A DNA stretch of 6,278 bases from the NCBI GenBank assembly GCA_040381475.1, contig JBEIHH010000127.1, positions 1 through 6,278 on the forward strand, in the 5' to 3' direction. This document shows, one piece after another, positions 1-6,263 of this stretch; within the stretch, counting starts at the first letter, position 1; each line of letters opens with the position of its first letter. Both the position numbers and the translations under genes were made by a program. Source of the stretch: JAIBBG01 sp040381475. Its GTDB lineage: Bacteria; Bacteroidota; Bacteroidia; Flavobacteriales_D; Sanyastnellaceae. The notes beneath the pieces are model-generated. The model was not told where the DNA came from. It worked only from the letters and a program-made list of their open reading frames with translations, and did not search any database.

Positions 1-47
1 ATTACCTAAATATTAATATTCCATAAACTGTGGCAGAAAGTCTTGTT

Positions 48-2006
48 ATGAGTGAAGAAACCAAAGTGAAAGCAGCATCCAATTATACCGCTGACAATAT
101 CCAAAGCCTTGAGGGCATGGAACACGTGCGCATGCGCCCCTCCATGTACATCGGCGATACCGGAATCCGCGGTCTGCACCACCTGGTGTATGAAGTGGTA
201 GACAATTCGATTGACGAAGCCCTTGCAGGCTATTGCGACACCATCCGTGTATCGATCAACGAAGACAATTCGGTTACCGTATCCGATAACGGTCGCGGCA
301 TTCCTGTGGATATGCACAAAAAAGAAGGCGTATCAGCCCTTCAGGTGGTGATGACCAAAATCGGAGCCGGAGGAAAGTTCGACAAAGGATCTTATAAAGT
401 ATCCGGCGGACTCCACGGTGTTGGCGTAAGCTGCGTGAACGCACTTTCCACGCATTTGCGCGCGGAGGTTCATCGTGATGGTAAAATCTGGGAACAGGAA
501 TATAGCATCGGTAAACCATTGTTTCCTGCACGCGAAGTCGGCACAACCGACAAACGCGGAACCACTGTTACATTCAAGCCAGATACAAGCATCTTCGATG
601 TACACGAATACAACTTTGTTACATTGGCCGGGCGTCTGCGTGAGCTTTCATTCTTGAACAAAGGAATCAACCTTACGCTCACAGACAAAAGGACACTTGA
701 TGAGAACGGAGCTCCCAAAATGGAAACGTTCTTCTCCAAAGAAGGTCTCGTTGAATTCGTAAAATATCTTGACGAGACACGTCCTCCAATCATTCAGAAA
801 ATCATCCACATGGAACGCACAGATGGCGAAATTCCGGTGGAAGTTGCTATGGTGTACAATGACTCTTTCAATGAGAACATATACTCCTATGTGAACAATA
901 TCAATACACACGAAGGTGGAACACACCTAAGTGGATTCCGACGCGGCTTAACAGCAACACTGAAGACTTTCGCAGAAAAAAGTGGTTTGCTGGAAAAACT
1001 GAAAATCGAAATTTCTGCCGACGACTTCCGTGAAGGACTCACAGCAGTTGTTTCGGTGAAAGTTGCAGAGCCACAATTTGAAGGTCAAACAAAGACCAAA
1101 CTTGGTAACAGGGAAGCTGATGCTCCGGTATCACAAGTGGTGCGTGAGATGCTCGAGGCATATCTCGAAGAGAATCCACAAGACGCCAAACAGATCGTCA
1201 ACAAAGTAGTACTTGCAGCGCAGGCTCGTCACGCTGCGAAAAAAGCGCGTGAACTTGTGCAACGCAAAGGCGTGGGTGGCGGTGGTGGTCTGCCTGGTAA
1301 GCTTGCCGACTGTGCTGAAAAAGATCCTGCGAAATCAGAACTATTCCTGGTTGAGGGTGACTCTGCAGGTGGAACAGCCAAGCAAGGCCGTGACAGAAAT
1401 TTCCAGGCTATTCTCCCGCTTCGCGGAAAAATTCTCAACGTTGAGAAAGCCATGCAGCATAAGATTTTCGAGAATGAGGAAATCCGCAATATGTACACTG
1501 CCCTTGGTGTGAGCATTGGAACTGAGGATGATTCGAAAGCTTTGAACCTGAATAAACTTCGCTATCACAAGATCGTAATCATGTGCGATGCCGACGTCGA
1601 CGGAAGTCACATCGAAACGCTCATTCTCACCTTCTATTTCCGCCACATGAAGGAGTTGATAGAGAAAGGTCATATCTACATTGCCACTCCTCCACTCTAC
1701 CTTGTAAAAAGAGGTAACAAACAGGAATATGCATGGAACGAAGAACAGCGTGACGCCCTGATTGCTGAAATGAAAGGTTCATCAGACGCCAATGTAAACG
1801 TTCAACGATACAAGGGGCTTGGAGAGATGAATGCGGAGCAGTTGTGGGAAACAACCATGAATCCACAAAAACGCACATTGCGTCGGGTAACGATAGATAA
1901 CGCTGCTGAGTGTGATCATATCTTCTCCATGTTGATGGGTGATGAAGTGCCTCCACGTCGTGCATTCATTGAGGCCAATGCCAAGTATGCGAAAATTGAT
2001 GCGTAA
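48..2006 (+). CDS. gyrB: DNA gyrase subunit B
   Basis: This is the ATPase subunit of DNA gyrase, which with GyrA forms the A2B2 enzyme that introduces negative supercoils into DNA in the cytoplasm. Numbering from the ATG at 48 (652 aa), the GHKL ATPase domain shows EVVDN at 49-53 (catalytic Glu49, Mg-binding Asn53), DNGRGIP at 80-86, GGKF at 108-111 and the glycine loop SGGLHGVG at 119-126. The transducer domain carries QTKTKL at 347-352, whose Lys349 should contact the ATP gamma-phosphate. The TOPRIM domain shows VEGDSAGG at 435-442 (Glu436), PLRGKILN at 457-464 and DADVDG at 514-519 (metal-binding Asp514, Asp516). QRYKGLGEMN at 586-595 and a C-terminus ending in KYAKIDA complete it. The roughly 165-aa insert of the E. 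coli protein is absent, as in most phyla. A GTG at 30 in frame would add six residues (MAESLV). I prefer ATG 48 because MSEE fits the family start and a weak AGAAAG lies seven bases upstream. All key residues are intact. The promoter lies outside the window or is not recognisable. Confidence 0.98.
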   Translation: MSEETKVKAASNYTADNIQSLEGMEHVRMRPSMYIGDTGIRGLHHLVYEVVDNSIDEALAGYCDTIRVSINEDNSVTVSDNGRGIPVDMHKKEGVSALQVVMTKIGAGGKFDKGSYKVSGGLHGVGVSCVNALSTHLRAEVHRDGKIWEQEYSIGKPLFPAREVGTTDKRGTTVTFKPDTSIFDVHEYNFVTLAGRLRELSFLNKGINLTLTDKRTLDENGAPKMETFFSKEGLVEFVKYLDETRPPIIQKIIHMERTDGEIPVEVAMVYNDSFNENIYSYVNNINTHEGGTHLSGFRRGLTATLKTFAEKSGLLEKLKIEISADDFREGLTAVVSVKVAEPQFEGQTKTKLGNREADAPVSQVVREMLEAYLEENPQDAKQIVNKVVLAAQARHAAKKARELVQRKGVGGGGGLPGKLADCAEKDPAKSELFLVEGDSAGGTAKQGRDRNFQAILPLRGKILNVEKAMQHKIFENEEIRNMYTALGVSIGTEDDSKALNLNKLRYHKIVIMCDADVDGSHIETLILTFYFRHMKELIEKGHIYIATPPLYLVKRGNKQEYAWNEEQRDALIAEMKGSSDANVNVQRYKGLGEMNAEQLWETTMNPQKRTLRRVTIDNAAECDHIFSMLMGDEVPPRRAFIEANAKYAKIDA

Positions 2007-2044
2007 ATAATTTTGACTAACTAAAGGTCATACTATCAGAAAAT

Positions 2045-2082
2045 AGAAACCGTTCATTCGAAAGATTGGGCGGTTTCTTTTT
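2045..2082 (+). terminator. Rho-independent terminator after gyrB
   Basis: A perfect 8-bp inverted repeat, AGAAACCG at 2045-2052 and CGGTTTCT at 2071-2078, encloses an 18-nt loop and runs directly into a T tract (2078-2082). It lies 38 bases after the gyrB stop, which is a normal place for an intrinsic terminator. On the opposite strand the same stem is followed by ATTTTCTG, which is fairly U-rich, so it may also stop transcripts of the convergent methyltransferase gene. That second role is an inference. Confidence 0.85.
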
Positions 2083-2113
2083 GCAAACAACCGATGTAAA
2101 AATTGAGAATTTT

Positions 2114-2878
2114 CTATTCCACAAACTCTCTGCCCTTCACATCCAGTACCTTGGTGTACTTTTTCAATGATCTCAAGGTGATGAAGATTACGAATGAAAT
2201 GGCCAATGCATAAATCCAGAATGGATTTAAGGCATCCTTCCGCGAAGCAATGCCGAAATGGAAATAATTCTTCATGACATCAAGCAAAGCAAACGAAATA
2301 AAAATGGCAAAAAATCCATTGTATTCACGTTTGAGTACGTTGCGCATCGAAAATTCCACGCCTGAACTTTTCCATTGCCCAAGTCGTGGCCAAAAAGCCG
2401 GAACACCCGCCGCCCAACTCAAGTAAGTCTGTCCGAATTTTCCTCTGAGAAAAAATTCTTCAGCAAACATGATGCGCTCGTAATAAAGCCAGAAAAGCAA
2501 AGAACAGGTAATGGTGAACCACCAGTTACCAACGAAAATGATGATGCCCAGCCACATAAAAAAATTACCGAGGTAAAGCGGATGGCGGACCACTGAGTAG
2601 ATGCCCTTGGTATTGAGTACTTCGGCTACCTGACCTTCCTTGGTATTTCTGCCACTGGTACCTTTGGGGGTATAGCCAATGGTAAAAGCTCTGATAATCT
2701 GTCCGAACAAAGAAACGGCCAGACATGAGGCAGCGCATTGCCAGGTATCGTAAGGCAGATCATTATCGAGTCCAAACAATATCACCAATGCTGCCAATAC
2801 ATACAAGGCGAGCGGTAAGTAACTTCTCCATCGAAACAACCAGTTTCCGGATTTGTCGAATTCTTCAATAAGTGCCAT
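2114..2878 (-). CDS. Membrane methyltransferase, ICMT/PEMT fold (possibly LmtA-like lipid A 1-phosphate methyltransferase)
   Basis: The protein is a predicted multi-pass membrane methyltransferase using S-adenosylmethionine. Counting 254 aa from the ATG at 2878, hydrophobic segments lie near 21-36, 45-65, 101-117, 119-134, 186-200 and 216-235. The family signature is GIYSVVRHPLYLGN at 92-105, followed by EEFFLRGKFGQTYLSW at 140-155. This matches the G-Y-RHP-Y-G and EE-L-FG-Y pattern of the isoprenylcysteine carboxyl methyltransferase and phospholipid methyltransferase superfamily. The N-terminal EEFDKSGNWLFRWRSYLPL (6-24) and YTPKGTSGRNTK (69-80) recall Bacteroidota proteins annotated as lipid A Kdo2 1-phosphate O-methyltransferase. 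I give that substrate from memory of annotation style, so it is tentative. Prenyl-protein methylation is unlikely in a bacterium, while N-methylation of phosphatidylethanolamine is the main alternative. An upstream in-frame ATG at 2950 would add 24 residues (MKHFRTIS...). I chose 2878 because the conserved part begins there and a promoter-like element ends seven bases before it. The gene converges on gyrB and diverges from the exported protein gene at 3107. Confidence 0.85.
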   Translation of the reverse strand: MALIEEFDKSGNWLFRWRSYLPLALYVLAALVILFGLDNDLPYDTWQCAASCLAVSLFGQIIRAFTIGYTPKGTSGRNTKEGQVAEVLNTKGIYSVVRHPLYLGNFFMWLGIIIFVGNWWFTITCSLLFWLYYERIMFAEEFFLRGKFGQTYLSWAAGVPAFWPRLGQWKSSGVEFSMRNVLKREYNGFFAIFISFALLDVMKNYFHFGIASRKDALNPFWIYALAISFVIFITLRSLKKYTKVLDVKGREFVE

Positions 2879-2885
2879 TCGGCGG

Positions 2886-2918
2886 CGAAGATGGCAAAGA
2901 ATGATCAATGAGCAAAAA
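2886..2918 (-). promoter_or_regulatory. Putative Bacteroidota-type promoter of the methyltransferase gene
   Basis: Read on the minus strand, TTG at 2915-2913 (inside a T-rich run) is followed after 19 bases by CATCTTCG at 2893-2886. This resembles the Bacteroidota -33 TTG and -7 TAnnTTTG elements, with deviations at the first and seventh positions. The element ends only seven bases before the ATG at 2878, predicting a leaderless or nearly leaderless transcript. No Shine-Dalgarno sequence is visible there, which fits. Confidence 0.45.
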
Positions 2919-3020
2919 ACCATCCTGGAAATCGTTCGAAAATGCTTCAATCACCCAATTACCTTTTGTTCACAGTGTAGGGTTCAATAGACTTTAGAAT
3001 GCCAAACTCCACTTTATGAT

Positions 3021-3054
3021 GAATGGCCATTCTGACCAGTAACAAATGACCATT
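3021..3054. promoter_or_regulatory. Paired near-palindromic 10-mers in the divergent control region (candidate operator)
   Basis: GAATGGCCATTC at 3021-3032 is a perfect 12-bp palindrome. Its core AATGGCCATT (3022-3031) recurs with one change as AATGACCATT at 3045-3054, 23 bases further on in the same orientation. Both copies lie just upstream of the promoter-like element of the gene at 3107, in the space shared with the divergent methyltransferase gene. Spacing near two helical turns would suit a dimeric regulator. No regulator gene lies in the window, so binding is inferred only from symmetry and position. Confidence 0.35.
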
Positions 3055-3070
3055 ATTTTGTGAAATAGGC

Positions 3071-3102
3071 TTTGTGGATTCGTGCATTTTTATTCATCTT
3101 TA
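3071..3102 (+). promoter_or_regulatory. Putative promoter of the exported propeller-like protein gene
   Basis: TTTG at 3071-3074 is followed after 20 bases by CATCTTTA at 3095-3102, which resembles the Bacteroidota -7 element TAnnTTTG with mismatches at its first and last positions. It ends four bases before the ATG at 3107, implying a leaderless or very short 5' end. The match alone is weak. Its support is that similar pairs with similar spacing precede the genes starting at 2878 and 4539. Confidence 0.4.
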
Positions 3103-3106
3103 CGAT

Positions 3107-4447
3107 ATGACCCGCATTGCTGTCATAATCGCCATTCTTTTTTTGTCGCAAAGCTGCTTTGCACAAATACGCATTAAAGGCGTTTTGGCGGACTCCCTGA
3201 CAGGAAAGGGTATAGAAGGAGGATTCGTGCAGTTATCATCGACTACATGCGCAGATTTAAGTGACCGTGAAGGACGATTTGAAATCAATTGCAATATTGA
3301 GTTGGAAGAATGTGAATTGTTGGTGGAAGGTTTCAATTATCGTCCCAGAAGTATAAAAGTCAAGCAAGGTGATTCCGGTACAGAAATCTTTTTATCGATC
3401 AAATTGGAATTTGAATCGGTGCTACTTCCCGGAATAAACATCGACGGAAAGCCGTCAATTGTGTGGAAGGACGAATTACTAAATGTTGGAGACATTGCAT
3501 TCCACGGCAACAATATTCTCCTTCTTGCATATGGATCGGAAGAAAGATGGAAACGACAAGAGGAAAGCAAAACCACCCTGTACCGCGATTGTCAGCTGGT
3601 ACTGCTCGACGAACATGAAAAAGAAATTGGACGCAAAACAGTGCCCGAGGTCGCTGTAGGATTTTATTCGAAATACCCGGAAGAAATTTTTCTCATAGGC
3701 AGGTACAAAAAATTTTATGTGGATATTGATGATTCCGGGATTGAATTGCTCAGCGTTAGCGAGGAGGATTTTAACCAAGGCGTCAAACCCATTGTAGCGT
3801 TGAAAGAACAAGACCTTTGCGTGAGTAACTACGAAGAAGATTTTCCGGAATTTGGATATTCATTACTTCAAAAAGAAAGAACAGAATACACACCGGTCCG
3901 AACCATCGTGCACGAACATCAGATGGAAATGTTCAGGAGTGAATACAAATACATGGCGCCACGTGATAAACTGGAGGCATTCCGTTTTGAAATCAATACA
4001 GGCATCGACAAAGAAATAGTAGCCGGATACATGACAGGCTATGCCAATTCCATCTACTATGAACCCATCAATGCACCACTGATTGACGATGGCAATCAAC
4101 TTTACATTTTTGACCATGTCCATGGTATGCTGTATCAGCACGATTGGGATGGATCGCCAACCGACAGTGTTCGTATTGCTTATCATCTCACCAAAAAACC
4201 GGAAAGGTGGAGCGGCCAAGTACTGCACGACCACAAATCGAAAAAATTCTTCACCACCAGTCTAAGAAATGGTCGCACCTTCATTGCAGAAATTGACAAA
4301 ACCAGCGGACAACTCGGTGAGCGCATACAACTTTACTACAACTACATCGAAAAAGTGTGTGTTCACAACGAAAAAGTGTACTACATCTATCGTCCATTTG
4401 AAAGCTCACAGAACAGATACCTTTATAGTGAATGGATCGTGAAATAG
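3107..4447 (+). CDS. Exported protein with CarboxypepD_reg-like domain and probable beta-propeller body, function unknown
   Basis: I do not recognise a named gene. Counting 446 aa from the ATG at 3107, residues 1-20 form a signal peptide (basic MTR, hydrophobic IAVIIAILFL, then SQSCFAQ), with cleavage likely after Ala19. Residues 21-100 look like a CarboxypepD_reg-like beta-sandwich: IRIKGVLADSLTGKGIEGGFVQL, then a DREGRFEI turn and LLVEGFNYRPRSIKV. This domain is common in exported and TonB-linked Bacteroidota proteins. The remainder shows repeated short strands ending in small turns, such as IAFHGNNILLLAYG (130-143), CQLVLLDEHEKEIG (162-175), QLYIFDHVHGMLYQHDWDG (331-349), KKFFTTSLRNGRTFIAEID (379-397) and KVCVHNEKVYYIYRP (416-430). 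That pattern suggests a six-bladed-type beta-propeller, but no catalytic motif is visible. A GTG at 3074 would add 11 residues before the signal peptide and is less likely. The cysteine at 17 does not sit in a proper lipobox. The likely location is the periplasm or cell surface. The next gene, 91 bases on, encodes an outer-membrane barrel. Confidence 0.85.
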   Translation: MTRIAVIIAILFLSQSCFAQIRIKGVLADSLTGKGIEGGFVQLSSTTCADLSDREGRFEINCNIELEECELLVEGFNYRPRSIKVKQGDSGTEIFLSIKLEFESVLLPGINIDGKPSIVWKDELLNVGDIAFHGNNILLLAYGSEERWKRQEESKTTLYRDCQLVLLDEHEKEIGRKTVPEVAVGFYSKYPEEIFLIGRYKKFYVDIDDSGIELLSVSEEDFNQGVKPIVALKEQDLCVSNYEEDFPEFGYSLLQKERTEYTPVRTIVHEHQMEMFRSEYKYMAPRDKLEAFRFEINTGIDKEIVAGYMTGYANSIYYEPINAPLIDDGNQLYIFDHVHGMLYQHDWDGSPTDSVRIAYHLTKKPERWSGQVLHDHKSKKFFTTSLRNGRTFIAEIDKTSGQLGERIQLYYNYIEKVCVHNEKVYYIYRPFESSQNRYLYSEWIVK

Positions 4448-4492
4448 GAAATCACCTGACCGCCATCGCAAATTTTCGTGATCGAAATCAGC

Positions 4493-4523
4493 TTTGCACT
4501 TGCATTGGTTTGACATACTTTCG
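4493..4523 (+). promoter_or_regulatory. Putative promoter of the outer-membrane barrel gene
   Basis: TTTG at 4493-4496 is followed after 19 bases by TACTTTCG at 4516-4523. This differs from the Bacteroidota -7 consensus TAnnTTTG at one position and is the best match in the window. The ATG follows 15 bases later, after an A-rich leader (AAACTAAACAAA) without a Shine-Dalgarno sequence. The gene may therefore be transcribed on its own as well as by read-through from the gene ending at 4447. Confidence 0.6.
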
Positions 4524-4538
4524 TGGAAACTAAACAAA

Positions 4539-6014
4539 ATGAAACTGCACAATTACCTTGGCCTGTTGCTTGTAATTTTTACTGCCCCGCACATTCAATC
4601 ACAAACTGAAGGTTCAGCATTTACTCTCACCGGAATGGGTGTAGCCACACCCTTTGCGCGCGACTATCAAACCTTAGGAATCAATCCGGGTAATCTCGAT
4701 ATCACCCCCGATTACGATCGGTATGGAACCATCGGCATGGCTGAAGGCGGACTTTCCATTTATTCGCAGGTATTCACCAAACCGGAACTTCGTCAGAATA
4801 TTTTCAGTGAGGAAATCACGGACTTCTCCCAAAGTCAGCAGCGTGATCTGGCGATTGAATTTGCCAAAGGTGAAAACGCTTTTGATATTGACATCATGCC
4901 CTTCGGGTTGTCAATTCACACAGAGAAAGCGGGCACATTCGCATTTTCAACAAGAGAAAGGCTCGACTACTATGCCAAACTCGGTTCGCAGATTTCAGAA
5001 ATCCTTTGGCTTGGATACAATGCTTCATATTTTGATTCACTGGTTGTGAGCAATGGGCTTAACCAATTTGACACCATACCGAACGACCCGAGTATTGATC
5101 CCGATAAACTCAACATCGTTCAAGGATTTACCAACCTGGCAAATGCGCAGTCTTTAGCAGAATTGCTGAGCGGAACAAAATTTGGTTTTACCTGGATGCG
5201 TGAATTTAATCTCGGCTACGGAAAGCGACTTTTCAAATCAGACAATTTCGAGGTTCACGGTGGGCTCGGATTGAAATTACTGATAGGTCAGGGAATGCTC
5301 GATATTGTTGGTAGTGAAGGCCAGGCCAATGCATTCAGCGCCATGTCGCCGCTTTTTAGAATCGACTACGAGGAAGCCGCAAATACAAACCCTTCTGCTC
5401 TTGACGAAGACGCTCTACCGCTGACACCGGTTGGACTTGGATTTGGATTTGATTTCGGAGGAGTTGTCATTTATGAAGAAAAATTCATTCTAAGCACTTC
5501 TGTCACTGATATTGGATCTGTTACTTGGGACGGAAATGTTTACAAACTCAAAGACATTGAGTTGCTCGATACTGAAAACAGCGGATTGGAAAGTGCCGAT
5601 ATACTTGAGCAGTTGGAACAGTTGAATGGAAGCGACGGCATATTAAACTGGCAGGGCAGTGAATCACGAACAACAAAACTGCCAACAACCATGCGAGCGG
5701 GATTCGGATATGACAGCAAGTCGTTCTTTAAAGTTGGAATCGACGTGGTAGCACCGTTATCTAAAGATCTCGCCAATATGCAATCAGTTGCCATTGCCGT
5801 AGGTGGAGAAATCCGACCACTTCCATGGATTCATCTTCAGGCAGGATTTACCCAGGGTGGAAATTATGGAACAAAAATTCCTGTTGGGGTTTATTTCACC
5901 CTTGGCAAAGGCACATATGAAGTTGGGGTTGCATCAAGAGATTTGATCACTTTCTTTCGTGATAATGACCCAACCATTTCGATGGCCTTTGGTTTCCTGC
6001 GATTCAGATTCTAG
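4539..6014 (+). CDS. Predicted outer-membrane beta-barrel protein, DUF5723-like
   Basis: This 491-aa protein has a signal peptide at 1-21 (MKLHNYL, then hydrophobic GLLLVIFTAPHI, cleavage likely after Ser21 before Gln22). The mature part lacks helical membrane segments and is rich in alternating, glycine- and aromatic-containing strands: KFGFTWMREFNLGYGKRLF (214-232), HGGLGLKLLIG (240-250), VGLGFGFDFGGVVIYE (298-313), TTMRAGFGYDSKSFFKVGIDVV (383-404), IHLQAGFTQG (431-440) and IPVGVYFTLGKGTYEVGVA (447-465). It ends in FGFLRFRF, and a C-terminal Phe on an aromatic last strand is the usual BAM recognition signal of outer-membrane barrels. INPGNLDI near 48-55 recalls the early NPA-type motif of Bacteroidota barrel families such as DUF5723. 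That family name is my best guess. Substrate and role are unknown, and a porin, an adhesin scaffold or an envelope-organising barrel are all possible. A TTG at 4494 in the same frame is an unlikely start because it would place 15 polar residues before the signal peptide. It overlaps the -33-like element. Confidence 0.85.
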   Translation: MKLHNYLGLLLVIFTAPHIQSQTEGSAFTLTGMGVATPFARDYQTLGINPGNLDITPDYDRYGTIGMAEGGLSIYSQVFTKPELRQNIFSEEITDFSQSQQRDLAIEFAKGENAFDIDIMPFGLSIHTEKAGTFAFSTRERLDYYAKLGSQISEILWLGYNASYFDSLVVSNGLNQFDTIPNDPSIDPDKLNIVQGFTNLANAQSLAELLSGTKFGFTWMREFNLGYGKRLFKSDNFEVHGGLGLKLLIGQGMLDIVGSEGQANAFSAMSPLFRIDYEEAANTNPSALDEDALPLTPVGLGFGFDFGGVVIYEEKFILSTSVTDIGSVTWDGNVYKLKDIELLDTENSGLESADILEQLEQLNGSDGILNWQGSESRTTKLPTTMRAGFGYDSKSFFKVGIDVVAPLSKDLANMQSVAIAVGGEIRPLPWIHLQAGFTQGGNYGTKIPVGVYFTLGKGTYEVGVASRDLITFFRDNDPTISMAFGFLRFRF

Positions 6015-6063
6015 GATCAGGATAGAAGAGTTATATTATTCATTGGATTCGAGGATGTTCACT

Positions 6064-6103
6064 GGGATTTGTTGATGCTCAAGGGGATTTGTTGATTTTC
6101 ACG
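6064..6103 (+). repeat. Two-copy 20-bp direct repeat
   Basis: GGGATTTGTTGAT occurs at 6064-6076 and 6084-6096, a period of exactly 20, and the rest of each 20-base unit is also similar (GCTCA versus TTTCA). The GATTTG core continues at 6106-6111 and 6128-6133, so the periodicity runs into the inverted repeat that follows. The preceding stretch 6015-6063 shows nothing I can name. Confidence 0.7.
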
Positions 6104-6263
6104 CAGATTTGCGCAGATTTAAACGCGGATTTGCGCAGATAGAACTTCGCTTTTCCTTTTTGAAGATGGATAGTCGTTGGAGTATGCGGAAATCTGAGTG
6201 GTTTTTATTTTCTCCTTGATTCGTGCATTTCCGCGTTTTAATCTGCGCAAATCTGCGCGAAAA
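6096..6263. repeat. 37-nt imperfect inverted repeat, dispersed intergenic repeat of the GCGCAGATTT type
   Basis: The left arm (6096-6132) and right arm (6227-6263) are inverted copies that match at 33 of 37 positions. They share an 18-base identical core, CGCAGATTTGCGCAGATT in the left arm at 6102-6119, and a second identical block AAACGCGGA. The 94-base interior holds no ORF. It contains a further 8-bp inverted pair, GCGGAAAT at 6186-6193 and ATTTCCGC at 6227-6234, so alternative foldings are possible. Within each arm the GCGCAGAT motif is repeated about every 10 bases. Sequences of this style are common between genes in Bacteroidota genomes, which I state from general familiarity. It could fold into a large stem in RNA and end the upstream barrel transcript, or be a non-autonomous palindromic element. 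No transposase gene is present. Confidence 0.8.

Noticed and set aside
30..47. GTG start at 30 adding MAESLV to GyrB
   Set aside because: An ATG at 48 gives the normal family N-terminus (MSEE...) and has a weak purine-rich stretch ahead of it. The extension is not family-like.
1..47. Promoter for gyrB in the AT-rich start of the window
   Set aside because: No TTG / TAnnTTTG pair with proper spacing is visible, and the window begins too close to the gene to judge.
470..793. Antisense and out-of-frame ORFs of about 90-110 aa inside gyrB, such as this minus-strand one
   Set aside because: They overlap a fully conserved gyrB reading frame, and their translations show no recognisable motifs.
2375..2596. 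73-aa plus-strand ORF opposite the methyltransferase
   Set aside because: The minus strand here encodes the conserved EE-L-FG-Y and RHP motifs, so the plus-strand ORF is incidental.
3107..3166. Lipoprotein signal (Cys17) for the exported protein
   Set aside because: The residues before Cys17 are L-S-Q-S, which do not form a normal lipobox. Cleavage after CFA fits an ordinary signal peptidase I site better.
3863..4234. 123-aa minus-strand ORF inside the exported protein gene
   Set aside because: It is the shadow of a frame with a signal peptide and a domain. It shows no family features and no promoter-like element near its start.
4474..4487. Hairpin TTTCG-TGAT-CGAAA between the last two genes as a terminator
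   Set aside because: It has only five base pairs, three of them A-T, and no T tract follows, so it is not a credible intrinsic terminator.
6060..6140. Possible CRISPR array from the short repeated units
   Set aside because: The repeats are about 10-20 bp, degenerate and without unique spacers of constant length, and no cas genes are present.
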